This document shows, in pieces, positions 1-6,119 of a stretch of 9,870 nt of DNA. The position numbers and the translations under genes were made by a program. The stretch spans positions 1 through 9,870 of the forward strand of contig JAWDOK010000031.1 of the NCBI GenBank assembly GCA_046533895.1. The letters are read 5' to 3'. Position 1 is the stretch's first letter; the number at the start of each line of letters is the position of its first letter. A model generated the notes under the pieces. That model was not told the origin of the DNA, did not search any database, and was given only the letters and a program-made list of their open reading frames with translations. This stretch comes from Acidianus hospitalis (lineage in GTDB: Archaea; Thermoproteota; Thermoprotei_A; Sulfolobales; Sulfolobaceae).

Positions 1-451
1 TGACACCCATCTTGACCAGTAAAGATTTACTCAAGTTTACGAAGGGCATTGATAACTTAACTCCGTAAATTTCAGCAAGCCTCTTCATTGTGGAAATTAT
101 GAGAGGTTTATCTTTCTCAAAGAGACACTCTTCGCTTGCGGTAGCAAATATTACTTCGTCATACTTCCTCTCCTTTGCGTAAGTTAAGGCAATTGACAAG
201 AGGATCACGTTCCTATGAACTATTGGTTCATTTAACCTCATTCCTAGCCCGTCGTAAAACGCCTTTCCCAAAGAGGGTATGTGAATTTCTATCAATTTCT
301 TTCCCAGCTTCTCACAATGATATTTGGCCATTTCTCTTTGCATCCTTGCAGACCTCTGGCCGTAATCTATGAAAAGGCAATCAACAACATCCTTGAATTT
401 ATACAAAGCAACAGTAGAATTTATTCCGCCGGAGTAAAGGAGGAGTTTCAT
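1..451 (-). CDS. QueC-like PP-loop ATPase (N-terminal part, runs off the left edge)
   Basis: About 150 N-terminal residues are visible, from an ATG at 451; the C-terminus lies outside the window. The protein begins with a PP-loop (residues about 3-12, LLYSGGINST), followed by FIDYGQR (about 28-34), RNVILLSIA (about 79-87) and a PFVNLSKSLLVKMG stretch near the edge. These match the order of motifs in QueC, the 7-cyano-7-deazaguanine (preQ0) synthase of archaeosine and queuosine synthesis. Family knowledge: QueC uses ATP to turn carboxy-deazaguanine into the nitrile and has a C-terminal zinc site, which cannot be seen here. Two things are odd. The PP-loop has SGGINS where SGGxDS is usual, and the YPDCR-like segment of QueC is replaced by LFEKDKP. 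It may therefore be a diverged paralogue with another substrate rather than the housekeeping enzyme. No partner gene is visible. Confidence 0.75.
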   Translation of the reverse strand, partial: MKLLLYSGGINSTVALYKFKDVVDCLFIDYGQRSARMQREMAKYHCEKLGKKLIEIHIPSLGKAFYDGLGMRLNEPIVHRNVILLSIALTYAKERKYDEVIFATASEECLFEKDKPLIISTMKRLAEIYGVKLSMPFVNLSKSLLVKMGV

Positions 452-747
452 AAATAAAAAGAGAGTTACTGGTTTATCTGTTATTGAGAAATTACATTTG
501 GAATCTTCTCATTAACAATTTCCGAGATTTTCAATACGCCAATGGATAACTAGTATTTCCTTTGATCTCGGTTAATTTCATAGATTAAAAACTGATTTAT
601 AACTTAATTAGAATGTCTAAAGTGCAAATATGTATAAATAAGTTATACAATTAAAAATAGAACAGAGTTCCTATTAATACTATAGGTCGGGATTCATAAA
701 AAATATTTATTATTCTTTATTTTCATTGAACATATGTAAATTCTGTG

Positions 748-765
748 ATATGGTCTATACCATAT
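748..765. repeat. 7-bp perfect inverted repeat with 4-nt loop
   Basis: ATATGGT and ACCATAT are separated by CTAT. The right arm is followed by CATATGTAA at 761-769, which also occurs as a direct repeat at 731-739. It lies in the gene-free stretch and its role is unknown. In such A+T-rich DNA a chance origin is quite possible. Confidence 0.35.
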
Positions 766-893
766 GTAACCTTTGAAAACTAGGAAAATCTGGAACGAAT
801 AAAGAACTTAATGATTTTTAGGTAGTTAACTTTCAATTTGAACGATATACCTCTTCGCATTAATCACAGCTTAATTCTCATTAATTTTATTAC

Positions 894-911
894 TTAAAAA
901 AGAAGGAGAAA
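894..911 (-). terminator. T-rich termination signal after the cysteine-rich protein gene
   Basis: On the minus strand, about 35 nt after the stop codon of the 944-2125 gene, there is CTCCTTCTTTTTTAAG. Archaeal intrinsic termination relies on such T-rich stretches without a required hairpin. The call rests on position and composition only. Confidence 0.35.
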
Positions 912-943
912 TGTGCAAGAAAATAGAATTTACTTACTTGAAC

Positions 944-2125
944 TCATTCTCTTTCTAATTTCTTCTTTAACCTATACAACCATATTCCTCCAAATACTAT
1001 TAACCCTATAACCCCAATTATTACACCGCTGTAGTAGGGTGGCGTAATAATTAAACTATACTTGCTATATCCAAAATTATACCAGCTAGCTAGATTAAGT
1101 GGAGGCTTAACGTTAGTATAAAACATTACCATTGCAAACTTCAGTTCTTGACAATACTTATGTTGAGGAATATGCTCTAAGATGACTAAAGGATTACATC
1201 TCCTATTGTGGTATACAATGTTTATTAAGTCATAGTATGCATTAGAATAAGGATGACAGTATTTGCTAATATAAGATAAATTACCAACTAAATTTATAAT
1301 AATTCCATCCAATACTGGTATAGAAGATCTGCATAAGTAAATAAATTTAGGTAAACTGAAGGAGATTGCGCAAAGACATGTACCATTTCTATGAAAGAAT
1401 ATGGGATGAAGTAGTCCTCCGATCCACGTTGTATAAACCAATCCTAAATCTGGAGTAAAACAATAGTAAGATAATTGCGGATTTACGTGTGAAGGTTTCT
1501 TAAAGAGGATATTGGGTACTTCATTGCAAGTGAAATTGTATTTAAGCACCTTTACTGGTTTAACGCTAAAAGTATCACCGTTTAATGTGAATTTAGCTGT
1601 AATATTTTCAGGAAGTAATATATACTCAGTTTTATTATGTATAGTTTTAATAGCCTTGGAGCTAAAATTAAACAAGTATATCGTATCAAATACTCTAAAA
1701 GCATTATCTTCCCTTAATATCGTTAAATTAAATATTGAGAAATAATATTCAAGCTTAAAATTAGAATGAACAAAATAACCATATAAAGGCATACAACAAG
1801 TCTTATTAACACAAGCAATACCCATACCCAAATGTCCTATGCAAAAATTACAGATTACTGGAATAATTTTATAACCATAAAGAAATCCGCAGAGTGATAT
1901 TCTAGGCCCGCAAAGTGATATTCTAGGCCCATACTCCTGATTTGAAAAGAGTAGTACTTCTGTCATTCCTATGTATTGTATTTCTGCACCGTTTTGGTAA
2001 AGGGTATTGTATTTTATTCCTTCATACGTAGGATAGAAGCTTATTAGCGGAATGAGTGGTAACAGTACATCACCCAATAATATGAGGATAATGGAAATTA
2101 TCGCAATAATTATGCACAATCTCAT
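944..2125 (-). CDS. Cysteine-rich exported protein with C-terminal membrane anchor, unknown function
   Basis: The gene encodes 393 residues from the ATG at 2125. The frame stays open up to 2227, but that would overlap the preceding MFS gene. The 2125 start has a TATA box 26 nt upstream and a GGTG Shine-Dalgarno-like motif 6 nt upstream. Residues about 2-28 form a hydrophobic signal or anchor segment. A long ectodomain follows with 15 cysteines and about 8 N-X-S/T sequons, then one membrane helix (about 366-384) and a basic LYRLKKK tail that should face the cytosol. This suggests a disulfide-bonded, glycosylated surface protein, but I do not recognise the family. Two heptads GPRISLC in tandem arise from a 21-bp duplication at 1887-1928. 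It resembles the protein at 3544-4872 in architecture and in a short K-I-P...NFCIG stretch, so the two may be distant paralogues. It follows the MFS gene on the same strand after 47 nt. Confidence 0.75.
   Translation of the reverse strand: MRLCIIIAIISIILILLGDVLLPLIPLISFYPTYEGIKYNTLYQNGAEIQYIGMTEVLLFSNQEYGPRISLCGPRISLCGFLYGYKIIPVICNFCIGHLGMGIACVNKTCCMPLYGYFVHSNFKLEYYFSIFNLTILREDNAFRVFDTIYLFNFSSKAIKTIHNKTEYILLPENITAKFTLNGDTFSVKPVKVLKYNFTCNEVPNILFKKPSHVNPQLSYYCFTPDLGLVYTTWIGGLLHPIFFHRNGTCLCAISFSLPKFIYLCRSSIPVLDGIIINLVGNLSYISKYCHPYSNAYYDLINIVYHNRRCNPLVILEHIPQHKYCQELKFAMVMFYTNVKPPLNLASWYNFGYSKYSLIITPPYYSGVIIGVIGLIVFGGIWLYRLKKKLERE
1887..1928. repeat. Tandem 21-bp direct duplication inside the cysteine-rich gene
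   Basis: Two adjacent 21-bp units, 1887-1907 and 1908-1928, differ at one position only (G at 1892, A at 1913). They encode GPRISLC twice in a row. The length keeps the frame and adds one cysteine to the ectodomain. Confidence 0.9.
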
Positions 2126-2131
2126 AAATAA

Positions 2132-2157
2132 CACCTTTGAAAAAGAAATATAAAAAA
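2132..2157 (-). promoter_or_regulatory. TATA box and GGTG motif of the cysteine-rich gene
   Basis: On the minus strand, TTTTTTATATTT (2146-2157) is centred about 26 nt before the ATG at 2125, as for a leaderless transcript. A GGTG motif (2132-2135), complementary to the archaeal 16S tail, lies 6 nt before the same ATG. Both support this start over the longer reading frame. They also imply that the gene can be transcribed separately from the MFS gene upstream. Confidence 0.55.
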
Positions 2158-2172
2158 CTTTTAGTAACTCTC

Positions 2173-3378
2173 TTAATTCCAAAAATTCTCTATATCCTCC
2201 ATATTTTCCGTGCCTCTTACTGTACAAATTGAAAAAATTGATGCTAAAGCTAAAGAAACTAACCCAGCAAGGAAAGCAACACTTTCTACAACGTTAATCT
2301 TCGAAGCTACGGAAAATATGAGGATTGGAGCTATTGCAGAGAAAATGCTCGAAATCCCTGAAATCATTCCGTACACTTTGCCTCTCACAGATGAAGGAAA
2401 AGCTTCTATTGCAACGAGAGAAACTGCAAACATACCCAAAGGAGATAAGAAGGAGAGAACTCCAAATATTATGATTACACCCAGGGAACTTTTGAATAAT
2501 ACAGCCAAAGCCATTAGTACAAATGAAAGTAACATGTATGCATGACCTATTATCATTGCGTTTTTCCTCTTTACTTTGTCAATAAGGAAAGTGACTATGG
2601 TGAATCCTCCTATTATTGAAGCGAGAGTCGCTGAAATTATTGCCTCATCAACGAACTTTACTCCTTGAATTGCTGAAAAACCTAGATAAGGAGAAATGAA
2701 ATCGGGCAAGAGAACAAAAGGAAAGGCATAGCTTATTATCGTATCTATGACGGAAACGAGTAATAAAATTGAAAGGAGTTTAATCCCCTTATTTATTTTT
2801 ACCTTCCTGTGCCCGTAGTTTTCCCAAACCTTACTTTCACCTATAAAGAACCTAACTATTGCGAATGGAATAACTATAATTCCCGCTATTGCGAAGCTAA
2901 CCCTCCATGCATTAAAAGAGAAGATTGAAGTTAAAGTTAGCCCTAAAAATGCTGCAACTAAATCTCCTAAAAACCAAGTTGTGGAAATAATTACAAAAGA
3001 TTTTGCTCTATAAGGAATATTTTCAACAATCATAGGCCCTGCGGCTACACTATCACCTCCTATAGCAAATCCTTGAATTGAGAGTAATAAAAGAACCATT
3101 ATTGGTGAGAATGAAAGAGAAAGCAATACGCTTGAGATTACGAATATCAATAATCCTATTTCTAACGCTCTTTTTCTCCCTATCTTATCTACAAGGTATC
3201 CAAAAAGGAAAGAGCCTATTACTGACCCAAGTAAGTAGGAAAATAAGAGGAAATATAATACCTCCTTGCAGTGAAAAGTTGATGAAATTAAACAACCCAT
3301 CGTTCCGGCAATAGTTAATTCCAGCCCTCCGAGGAAGAAAGTTATTAGAAGGCTTACGAGTATTGCCTTACCTCGCAT
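2173..3378 (-). CDS. MFS transporter (sugar-porter/MHS-like), substrate unknown
   Basis: This 401-residue protein is strongly hydrophobic, with about 12 predicted membrane helices and the normal length of a major facilitator permease. The cytoplasmic loop between TM2 and TM3 carries the MFS motif GYLVDKIGRKR (about 60-70). A weaker copy, FLIDKVKRKNAM, marks the corresponding loop in the second half. TM1 contains GGLELTIAG, and TM4 GFAIGGDSVAAGP, which resembles the GIGxG-type TM4 motif of sugar and metabolite:H+ symporters. The substrate cannot be read from the sequence. The ATG at 3378 is supported by a TATA box about 26 nt upstream. A cysteine-rich surface protein gene follows on the same strand after 47 nt, and a similar one diverges upstream. 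This suggests a shared transport or capture function at the membrane, which is inference. Confidence 0.85.
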   Translation of the reverse strand: MRGKAILVSLLITFFLGGLELTIAGTMGCLISSTFHCKEVLYFLLFSYLLGSVIGSFLFGYLVDKIGRKRALEIGLLIFVISSVLLSLSFSPIMVLLLLSIQGFAIGGDSVAAGPMIVENIPYRAKSFVIISTTWFLGDLVAAFLGLTLTSIFSFNAWRVSFAIAGIIVIPFAIVRFFIGESKVWENYGHRKVKINKGIKLLSILLLVSVIDTIISYAFPFVLLPDFISPYLGFSAIQGVKFVDEAIISATLASIIGGFTIVTFLIDKVKRKNAMIIGHAYMLLSFVLMALAVLFKSSLGVIIIFGVLSFLSPLGMFAVSLVAIEAFPSSVRGKVYGMISGISSIFSAIAPILIFSVASKINVVESVAFLAGLVSLALASIFSICTVRGTENMEDIENFWN

Positions 3379-3400
3379 GTAATTAAGAAAGAAAGGAAAG

Positions 3401-3409
3401 TATATAAAT
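3401..3409 (-). promoter_or_regulatory. TATA box of the MFS gene
   Basis: ATTTATATA on the minus strand is centred about 26 nt before the ATG at 3378, the distance expected for a leaderless archaeal transcript. Confidence 0.6.
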
Positions 3410-3460
3410 TTTTCTATTTAAAATAGTTTTTATGACATATTGTAAAAACGTTAAAAAGTT

Positions 3461-3472
3461 ACCGAACTCGGT
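3461..3472. promoter_or_regulatory. Inverted repeat in the divergent intergenic region (possible operator)
   Basis: ACCGA and TCGGT flank a 2-nt spacer, a perfect 5-bp palindrome and a G+C-richer island in A+T-rich DNA. It is overlapped and followed by GTGA...TCAC (3471-3486). It lies between the divergent MFS and cysteine-rich genes and could bind a regulator of either. It is short, so chance is possible. Confidence 0.3.
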
Positions 3473-3543
3473 GATATTTTAGTCACTATTTTAACTAATA
3501 AAGTAAGTTCTAATCTAGTTATCAAAAGAATAAAAGGACTTAT

Positions 3544-4872
3544 ATGAAAATTTTTCAAGAGACTATTACTCTATCAAAGAATAAATACTTCATGTCAGAT
3601 ATATTATATGTGAAGCGTTTAGCCCTGCTATTGTTACCGCTTTTATTATTGTTATATCCTCCTCTTCATGCTGTTCTTATAGGCCCAACAGATTACGGAT
3701 ACGAATTTTTTCAATACCAATTATGCGGAATAACAGCAAGGATTACGTTCTATTGCCTAAACTATACCGGTAAGATACCTAGCATACAACAAAACTTTTG
3801 CATAGGACTAAATGCATCTCAAATATTCGTGCAAAACGTAATGCGGTTTATAGGTAAGTGCTTTAATCCTTCTTGGGAGACGAGCTTGTACTATAACGGG
3901 AGTTACCACATATTTATGATGACCCCGGACTTAACTGGAAATACTTACAACTTGACTACTTTAATCTATAACGGAACTGGGTACGTTAAGATTGTATTTT
4001 TGATATCAAATTGCACTAATACTTTCAAACATTGCGTAACGTTGAAAGGTATTTATAGGGGAATAGTTGGAAGCCTTGAAGGTACTGTCATTGCTGGTAA
4101 CGGTTGTGGAGAGACAGTAACGCTAGAAAAAGGAACAAAGCTGGAAATCTCTTCCCTTTATTTATATAAAGGAAAATGGTACGTCCCTGCAATTATTTTA
4201 GGCAATGGTCAGAATACTGCAGAGGCTGCGTATTGCGGTAAGGTTTGTTTACTACCTTGCAATACCGTCTTAGTTACGTATAACGACTCTCATGGAGAAT
4301 ATTGCATAGATTATCTAGCGTTACCCAGCGTCATCATTTTTAATAACACAGTAAAAGTATTTCCTTATAACAGCTTGTGGGAGATTGAATATCCTAACGG
4401 TAGTACAAGGTATTTTGTTAATTGCACAACCTTTGTCGAAGGATCAAGAGTCTGTCCGGTAGATGTTGTAGGAAATTACACCTTCCTTTTGAATAAAACC
4501 TACCTAGTTAAGTCCTGCATTCCTATTTATGGAGAAAAGAAGTTTTACATTCCTAAAGCTGAGTACTTATTTTACGTAGAAAATGGTAGTTACCATAAAA
4601 TATTCGTAAACGGAAGTGAGACGATATTATTTCATAACTCGTCGTTCTATAATACTACAACTTCAGTAAGATTTACAAATACTAATTTGCAAACATCTAC
4701 AACAACAAGTAATAATCTTACGTCAAGCGAACAGTCCATTATTTCTACGCGCTTATATAAAAATCCTCATAGCCCTACTAGAGAATTCCTCATAATATCA
4801 TTTATTGCATTAATTGTTATTGTAGCTTTATTACTATTGGTTCTCAGGGGGAATAAGGGTTTAAAACACTAG
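3544..4872 (+). CDS. Cysteine-rich, sequon-dense surface protein with Ser/Thr stalk and C-terminal anchor
   Basis: Up to 442 residues. The hydrophobic signal segment is about residues 23-43. The ectodomain has 14 cysteines (an even number, fitting disulfides) and about 17 N-X-S/T sequons. A Thr/Ser/Asn-rich stalk (about 375-412) leads to one membrane helix (about 415-435) and the basic tail RGNKGLKH. This is the layout of an exported protein held on the outer face of the membrane under the S-layer. The family is not recognised. The start is uncertain. The ATG at 3544 has a weak TATA-like TATTTTAA near 3487. An ATG at 3592 and a GTG at 3610 are in frame, and the GTG has AATAAATAC about 27 nt upstream and would begin directly at the basic end of the signal peptide (VKRLALLLL). 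It diverges from the MFS gene and probably belongs to the same functional cluster as the similar protein at 944-2125. Confidence 0.75.
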   Translation: MKIFQETITLSKNKYFMSDILYVKRLALLLLPLLLLLYPPLHAVLIGPTDYGYEFFQYQLCGITARITFYCLNYTGKIPSIQQNFCIGLNASQIFVQNVMRFIGKCFNPSWETSLYYNGSYHIFMMTPDLTGNTYNLTTLIYNGTGYVKIVFLISNCTNTFKHCVTLKGIYRGIVGSLEGTVIAGNGCGETVTLEKGTKLEISSLYLYKGKWYVPAIILGNGQNTAEAAYCGKVCLLPCNTVLVTYNDSHGEYCIDYLALPSVIIFNNTVKVFPYNSLWEIEYPNGSTRYFVNCTTFVEGSRVCPVDVVGNYTFLLNKTYLVKSCIPIYGEKKFYIPKAEYLFYVENGSYHKIFVNGSETILFHNSSFYNTTTSVRFTNTNLQTSTTTSNNLTSSEQSIISTRLYKNPHSPTREFLIISFIALIVIVALLLLVLRGNKGLKH

Positions 4873-5158
4873 GGAAAATACTTATACAGTAGAAGACCAA
4901 AGAATGCATAATCTCTTAATTAATGCCCATTGACTCAGGATTAGTCTTTTTCTGGCTGTTTCTTAAAAGACCGAGTATAACTAGTTCGCAGGTAAATAGA
5001 ATGGATAGAAAGTGGTTATCTTAAAGTTTTTCTAGTTTTTATGATCTAAACGCCGGGTTAAAATCTGTTCTTATCATCAAATGCCATTTAGTTAGTTAAA
5101 CATAATAATAAGGAATAGGTTTAAGTTAATTTCTGCATTAAAGGAATTTCCTTCGCTA
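4873..5158. other. Intergenic stretch between convergent genes
   Basis: No coding frame longer than about ten codons was seen. A T-rich stretch near 4945-4952 may end the plus-strand transcript. A perfect inverted repeat, AAGGAA-T-TTCCTT (5141-5153), sits just beyond the stop of the minus-strand protease gene. No RNA gene was recognised. Confidence 0.5.
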
Positions 5159-5521
5159 TTACATTATACACATTTTATTCATTCTATAAAAACAAATGTT
5201 CAATCTCTTCAATAATTCTCTTCCTATTAAATTCATTTCTACGTATGGAGATGATTCGATAAACGCATCAACATTTAAATTGCCTATGATAATATTTGCT
5301 CGGGCCACGTAAACTTCAACATTACCTATAATTCCCCTATATTTTCTAGTAATAGGAAGTTCCAGTGAGTTAAGTTTCTTATAAATTTCGTAGTTAAGAA
5401 GTAACCAACCTGAAAATCCAGTGTCAACTAACGCATCTATCTCAACAGAATTTTTAAGGTCAGTCACTTTTACGTGCAGTATAGGCTTTTCATTTATATT
5501 AAAACACTCCAGGTAGTTCAC
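5159..5521 (-). CDS. Small retropepsin-like (clan AA) aspartic protease
   Basis: This 120-residue single-domain protein carries the aspartic protease signature ALVDTGFSG (about 31-39), with catalytic Asp in DTG. A hydrophobic LIGRELL (about 98-104) corresponds to the conserved hydrophobic-hydrophobic-Gly motif near the C-terminus of retropepsins. The size is that of one retropepsin lobe, so it should act as a homodimer. It resembles the prokaryotic clan AA family typified by AF_0612 of Archaeoglobus. There is no signal peptide or membrane helix, so it is presumably cytosolic. The substrate is unknown. It starts with GTG and overlaps the 3' end of the upstream RHH gene by 23 bp, with GGAG just before the GTG. 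The two genes are therefore almost certainly co-transcribed and translationally coupled. Its substrate may be its neighbour, but nothing in the sequence proves that. Confidence 0.8.
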   Translation of the reverse strand: MNYLECFNINEKPILHVKVTDLKNSVEIDALVDTGFSGWLLLNYEIYKKLNSLELPITRKYRGIIGNVEVYVARANIIIGNLNVDAFIESSPYVEMNLIGRELLKRLNICFYRMNKMCIM

Positions 5522-5831
5522 CCTCTCCAGTTAACCACTTTTTACTTAGAGCATAGCACTTCTTGTACTTTTTAGCTTCCTTTATCATATCTTCCTCGCT
5601 TTCAAAACCACCTATGAAATTTCCGTCACAGAATAGTGCGTACTTTCCTTCATTTACCGCATCCCAAAATTCTTTGCTCTTTATCACCATCATCCTATCT
5701 AGGTCTTTATTTAATAACCAAAGTTTTATTGCCTCATTTACGGCCTCGCTTACCGAAATACCTTCGATTGAAGCCTTAGCCTTTAACATTCTATAAAGCT
5801 TTTCATCAACGTCTTTTATAAGTACTTTCAT
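5499..5831 (-). CDS. Ribbon-helix-helix protein with DUF5678-like C-terminal domain
   Basis: This is a 110-residue two-part protein. Residues about 1-42 look like a CopG/Arc-type ribbon-helix-helix: a short strand (KVLIKDV), a helix (DEKLYRMLKAKASIEG), the turn SVSE and a second helix (AVNEAIKLWL), as in VapB-type antitoxins. After a charged linker, residues about 62-100 (GKYALFCDGNFIGGFESEEDMIKEA and beyond) resemble DUF5678, a small domain often found next to RHH domains in archaea. The likely role is a DNA-binding repressor of its own operon. A perfect palindrome lies between its TATA box and its start codon. It is followed, with a 23-bp overlap, by an aspartic protease gene. The arrangement mimics a toxin-antitoxin pair, with the protease in the effector place. 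DUF5678 membership was judged by eye. Confidence 0.75.
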   Translation of the reverse strand: MKVLIKDVDEKLYRMLKAKASIEGISVSEAVNEAIKLWLLNKDLDRMMVIKSKEFWDAVNEGKYALFCDGNFIGGFESEEDMIKEAKKYKKCYALSKKWLTGEGELPGVF

Positions 5832-5833
5832 TA

Positions 5834-5851
5834 AGTTTAACTTGTTAAACT
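5834..5851. promoter_or_regulatory. Palindromic operator candidate for the RHH-protease operon
   Basis: AGTTTAAC-TT-GTTAAACT is a perfect 8-bp inverted repeat. A further half-site-like GTTAAAA begins at 5853, 9 bp after the GTTAAA at 5844. The palindrome starts 3 nt before the ATG at 5831 and covers the expected transcription start, so a bound RHH dimer would block initiation. Confidence 0.6.
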
Positions 5852-5853
5852 AG

Positions 5854-5867
5854 TTAAAATATTTAAT
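5854..5867 (-). promoter_or_regulatory. TATA box of the RHH-protease operon
   Basis: TTAAATATTTTAAC on the minus strand is centred about 30 nt before the ATG at 5831. It sits immediately upstream of the palindrome at 5834-5851 and partly overlaps the extra half-site. Confidence 0.45.
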
Positions 5868-5971
5868 GGTATAATAGACGTTAGATACAATTTTTCTATA
5901 AAGTTACTCTTAATTTAGCTATAATTAGAGTTTATTAAGCTAAAAAGTATGTAACAAAATCTGCAATCCAT

Positions 5972-6006
5972 AAGAAGGGCTTTATATATTAATTGTTATC
6001 CTTCTT
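5972..6006 (+). promoter_or_regulatory. Strong TATA box flanked by inverted repeat, no assigned gene
   Basis: TTTATATATT (5981-5990) is the best TATA box in this intergenic region. It is bracketed by AAGAAGG (5972-5978) and CCTTCTT (6000-6006), a 7-bp inverted repeat that would let a dimeric regulator cover the core promoter. Transcription would start near 6010 and could give a roughly 110-nt leader for the downstream MFS-like gene or a small RNA. The only reading frame nearby has 13 codons. Confidence 0.4.
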
Positions 6007-6086
6007 GAGAACCCAATTACGCATTCTATTGCGAACAATTATGATAGCTAACATAAATATAGAGAAAGAAATATTAGCTTAAAGGA

Positions 6087-6096
6087 ATATTTAAAC
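6087..6096 (+). promoter_or_regulatory. Proximal TATA-like element of the MFS-like gene
   Basis: ATATTTAAAC is centred about 26 nt before 6117, which would put the RNA start 3 nt before the GTG at 6120 or 15 nt before the in-frame ATG at 6132. Confidence 0.4.
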
Positions 6097-6119
6097 ACGA
6101 TTAAGAGAATCGCGATGAA

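Larger units (their letters stand above)
452..943. other. A+T-rich intergenic stretch, no gene seen
   Basis: No convincing reading frame exists on either strand; ATG-initiated frames run out after a few to about 17 codons. The minus strand just upstream of the QueC-like gene holds short fragments in two frames (about 490-580) that could be the remains of a small gene, but this cannot be supported. The stretch contains an inverted repeat at 748-765 and, on the minus strand, a T-rich end signal for the gene at 944-2125. No tRNA, C/D-box sRNA or CRISPR-like pattern was recognised by eye. Confidence 0.6.

Noticed and set aside
175..372. 65-codon plus-strand frame
   Set aside because: It lies antisense inside the QueC-like gene, which has clear family motifs.
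1512..1745. 77-codon plus-strand frame
   Set aside because: It is antisense to the cysteine-rich protein gene, has no start signals and is not a recognisable protein.
2126..2227. 34-codon N-terminal extension of the 944-2125 gene
   Set aside because: It overlaps the MFS gene and would place a hydrophilic stretch before the signal segment; the TATA box and GGTG motif both point to the ATG at 2125.
2210..2545. 111-codon plus-strand frame
   Set aside because: It is antisense to the MFS gene and low-complexity; it is a by-product of the transporter's codon pattern.
3078..3314. 78-codon plus-strand frame
   Set aside because: It is antisense to the MFS gene, with no promoter or family signal.
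5040..5090. Possible C/D-box sRNA on the minus strand (TTGATGA near 5078)
   Set aside because: The C box deviates at its first base, and no matching D, C' or D' boxes were found at suitable distances.
5563..5796. 77-codon plus-strand frame
   Set aside because: It is antisense to the RHH protein gene, which is well supported.
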